Under the pieces are notes generated by a model. It was not told the origin of the DNA. It saw nothing but the letters and a program-made list of their open reading frames with translations, and made no database searches. Shown here piece by piece: positions 62,271 to 64,000 of a DNA stretch of 64,000 nucleotides (position 1 is the first letter of the stretch; each line of letters begins with the position of its first letter). Location: the NCBI RefSeq assembly GCF_018998565.1, contig NZ_JAHNZO010000007.1, positions 124,001 to 188,000 of the forward strand. Reading direction: 5' to 3'. Made by a program: the position numbers and the translations under genes. Source of the stretch: Paenibacillus oleatilyticus (GTDB taxonomy: Bacteria; Bacillota; Bacilli; Paenibacillales; NBRC-103111).

Positions 62271-62289
62271 GCGGAAGAGGTGACGGGGC

Positions 62290-64000
62290 TTGCTGACAGC
62301 TATGAAAAACCGCGTACTGGACTATTATTACTCGCTTTCCGTCAATAAAAAGATCACGCGCTCGTTTATGACCGTCCTGTCCTTGCTGCTGATTTTGCTG
62401 TCCGTCTTTACGTACCGCGTCTCGTCCGCCATACTGATCGACAAGGCCATCGAGAACACGGAACAAAATTTGCGGCTGGTCTCGGAGAAGCTGGAGATCA
62501 TCCTCGACAATTCGGAAAACTACTCCAAAATCGCGATTACGAACAACAGCGTGCAGCGCTACCTGAGCGCCTCGCCTACCTCCGACCCGCTGGAAAATTA
62601 CAACCGTTCGGTTGAGGTTTCGAACGCTCTCGCCGATATCGTCGATTCCAAGACGTTCGTCGACGCTATGCTCATCTACGACCGCAACGGCAACCTGTAC
62701 GATTCCGGCGGGCTCAAGAACGTCCGGAACGTCAACGACGAATATGTCCGGGCCTTCTCGGGTTCCGTTTACGGCCCCGTATGGAAGGATACGACTAAAA
62801 GCAACTATGAGAAGGAAGGGGGAGCTCACCCTGTCGTCTCGCTCCTTCAGAAATTCAACACCGCCAAGGACGGGAGTCCTCTTGGAGTGATCCAGCTTTC
62901 CATCGACGAGCGGTACATTGCCGATCAATTCGCCCATATCAATATCGGGCATAGCGGCGAAATTTTTATCGTCAACAAGCAGGGCACGATCGCTTCGCAC
63001 AGCGACAAAAGCCAGCTTTACGCCTCCATCGGACAGGAGCCTTATTATTCCTGGGTGATCGGGCATGAGGGCGGCCGGACGTTCAGCTTGAACGGCGAGG
63101 ACAATCTGGTCGTTGCCCGCACCTATCCGCGCTTGAACTGGATTATTGTCGGAATCGTGCCGATTAAGGAAATTACCCGAGATAACCAGATTTTGATGGA
63201 AAAAACCTTTTATTTAAGCCTCATTTTCGTCATTTCGGCCATCCTCTTGACCATTCTTATCGCCAGATCGATTACGAGGTCGCTGAATCAGATCAAAAGA
63301 ACGGTCAAAAGCGTGCAGGAGGGCAACCTCGACGTCTGGCTCGAGCTGAAGGAGCGCGACGAGATCGGCGCTTTGGCCAGAGAGTTTAACAAAATGGTCG
63401 TCCGCACCAAAACGCTCATGGAAAACATGGTGGAAGAGCAGAAGAAGAAAAAAGAGTACGAGCTCGCCGTCATGCAGTCGCAAATTAATCCGCACTTTTT
63501 GTACAACACGCTGGAGAGCATCTGCGCGCTTGCCGATTTGAAGCGGAATGCGGACATCGTGAACATTGTGAACCAGTTGGCGCTGTTTTACCGGGGCGTG
63601 CTCAGCAAGGGCAGCCATATCATCTCCATGGAAGATGAAATTATCATTACGCAAACGTATTTGGAAATCTTGAAGGTGCGCTACGGCGACCGGCTCGATT
63701 CCCGGTTCGAGATTGACGACAACGTGTACAAGTACTCGACGATCAAGCTGCTGCTGCAGCCGATTGTGGAAAATTCGATCAATCACGGGCTTCGAAATAA
63801 AAGGGGAAAAGGACTGATCCGCATCCAAGCGCATGTTCTGGACGGCAAGGTGCGAATCGAGGTGAGCGACAACGGCACAGGCATTGCGCCGCAGCGGCTG
63901 CGGCAAATTTTGAAGTCGGACCCCGGGCATTACCGGACAAAAAGCTTCGGGCTGAAGAGCACCGACGAGCGAATCAAGCTTTATTTCGGTCCCGAGTACG
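62290..64000 (+). CDS. Two-component sensor histidine kinase, YesM type (3' end cut)
   Basis: At least 570 residues; the frame runs off the window. The TTG at 62290 has GAGGTGA seven bases upstream; an ATG four codons later is the alternative. Two membrane segments (about 24-45 and 310-332) enclose an extracytoplasmic Cache-like sensor domain. A HAMP domain (RSITRSLNQIKRTVKS) and the His-kinase core INPHFLYNTLESI with His402 follow; the N-box is PIVENSINHGL. Such kinases pair with AraC-type response regulators (YesN) in carbohydrate sensing. The partner is probably just beyond the window. Confidence 0.92.
   Translation, partial: MLTAMKNRVLDYYYSLSVNKKITRSFMTVLSLLLILLSVFTYRVSSAILIDKAIENTEQNLRLVSEKLEIILDNSENYSKIAITNNSVQRYLSASPTSDPLENYNRSVEVSNALADIVDSKTFVDAMLIYDRNGNLYDSGGLKNVRNVNDEYVRAFSGSVYGPVWKDTTKSNYEKEGGAHPVVSLLQKFNTAKDGSPLGVIQLSIDERYIADQFAHINIGHSGEIFIVNKQGTIASHSDKSQLYASIGQEPYYSWVIGHEGGRTFSLNGEDNLVVARTYPRLNWIIVGIVPIKEITRDNQILMEKTFYLSLIFVISAILLTILIARSITRSLNQIKRTVKSVQEGNLDVWLELKERDEIGALAREFNKMVVRTKTLMENMVEEQKKKKEYELAVMQSQINPHFLYNTLESICALADLKRNADIVNIVNQLALFYRGVLSKGSHIISMEDEIIITQTYLEILKVRYGDRLDSRFEIDDNVYKYSTIKLLLQPIVENSINHGLRNKRGKGLIRIQAHVLDGKVRIEVSDNGTGIAPQRLRQILKSDPGHYRTKSFGLKSTDERIKLYFGPEY

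Overview
The window (about 57% G+C) looks like chromosome of an endospore-forming Bacillota of the Paenibacillus type. Supporting signs are strong AGGAGG ribosome sites, frequent GTG/TTG starts, a gerA/gerB/gerC germination operon, a SpoVB-like flippase, an SLH-anchored surface enzyme, AraC regulators and a YesM-like kinase beside sugar genes. This is inference from gene content; no rRNA or tRNA gene was seen.

Positions 381-18094 hold the most unusual locus. Two divergent gene sets surround a control region at 3422-3638. Leftward are a 53-residue membrane peptide, a zinc-ribbon membrane protein and a membrane protein with a helical-repeat region and an OB-fold-like tail. Rightward are a secreted/membrane vWA protein with an FHA-like tail, a 1129-residue tubulin-like protein with GGTGSG, an 805-residue protein that I read as its degenerate paralogue, a GNAT acetyltransferase, a membrane vWA protein, a beta-rich protein, a zinc-ribbon TRAFAC-type GTPase and a GAP1-N2-like protein ending in a membrane anchor and Ig-like domain. 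They look like a membrane-associated, nucleotide-driven complex of unknown purpose, possibly a conflict or envelope-surveillance system.

From 18165 to 34541 come a flippase, a secreted amidase, an AraC regulator diverging from a sugar isomerase/oxidoreductase pair, a CcdC-like protein, a four-gene nucleoside ABC importer, a PAS-rich histidine kinase, a nucleotidyltransferase, a methyltransferase and a polysaccharide deacetylase. From 34693 to 43890 come a secreted protein of unknown function, the germination operon, a gene of 14 PGAGYPTWP-like repeats, a small protein behind a strong RBS-sequestering hairpin, a permease and a HAD phosphatase.

From 44187 to 51924 come a GGDEF-EAL protein, an SLH 5'-nucleotidase, thyA-folA and a LacI-type regulator. 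Positions 52020-54000 form an AT-rich patch with signs of transfer: an amidase gene broken in its signal peptide at a run of eight A, a 35-bp inverted repeat at its end, and a small membrane-protein gene apparently split by a 227-bp insertion. From 54252 to the end come a PadR gene coupled to an unusual RodA/FtsW-like protein, a two-gene ABC exporter, a 31-residue membrane peptide, a phospholipase-C-like protein, an AraC regulator, a glycoside hydrolase and a YesM-type kinase cut by the window edge.
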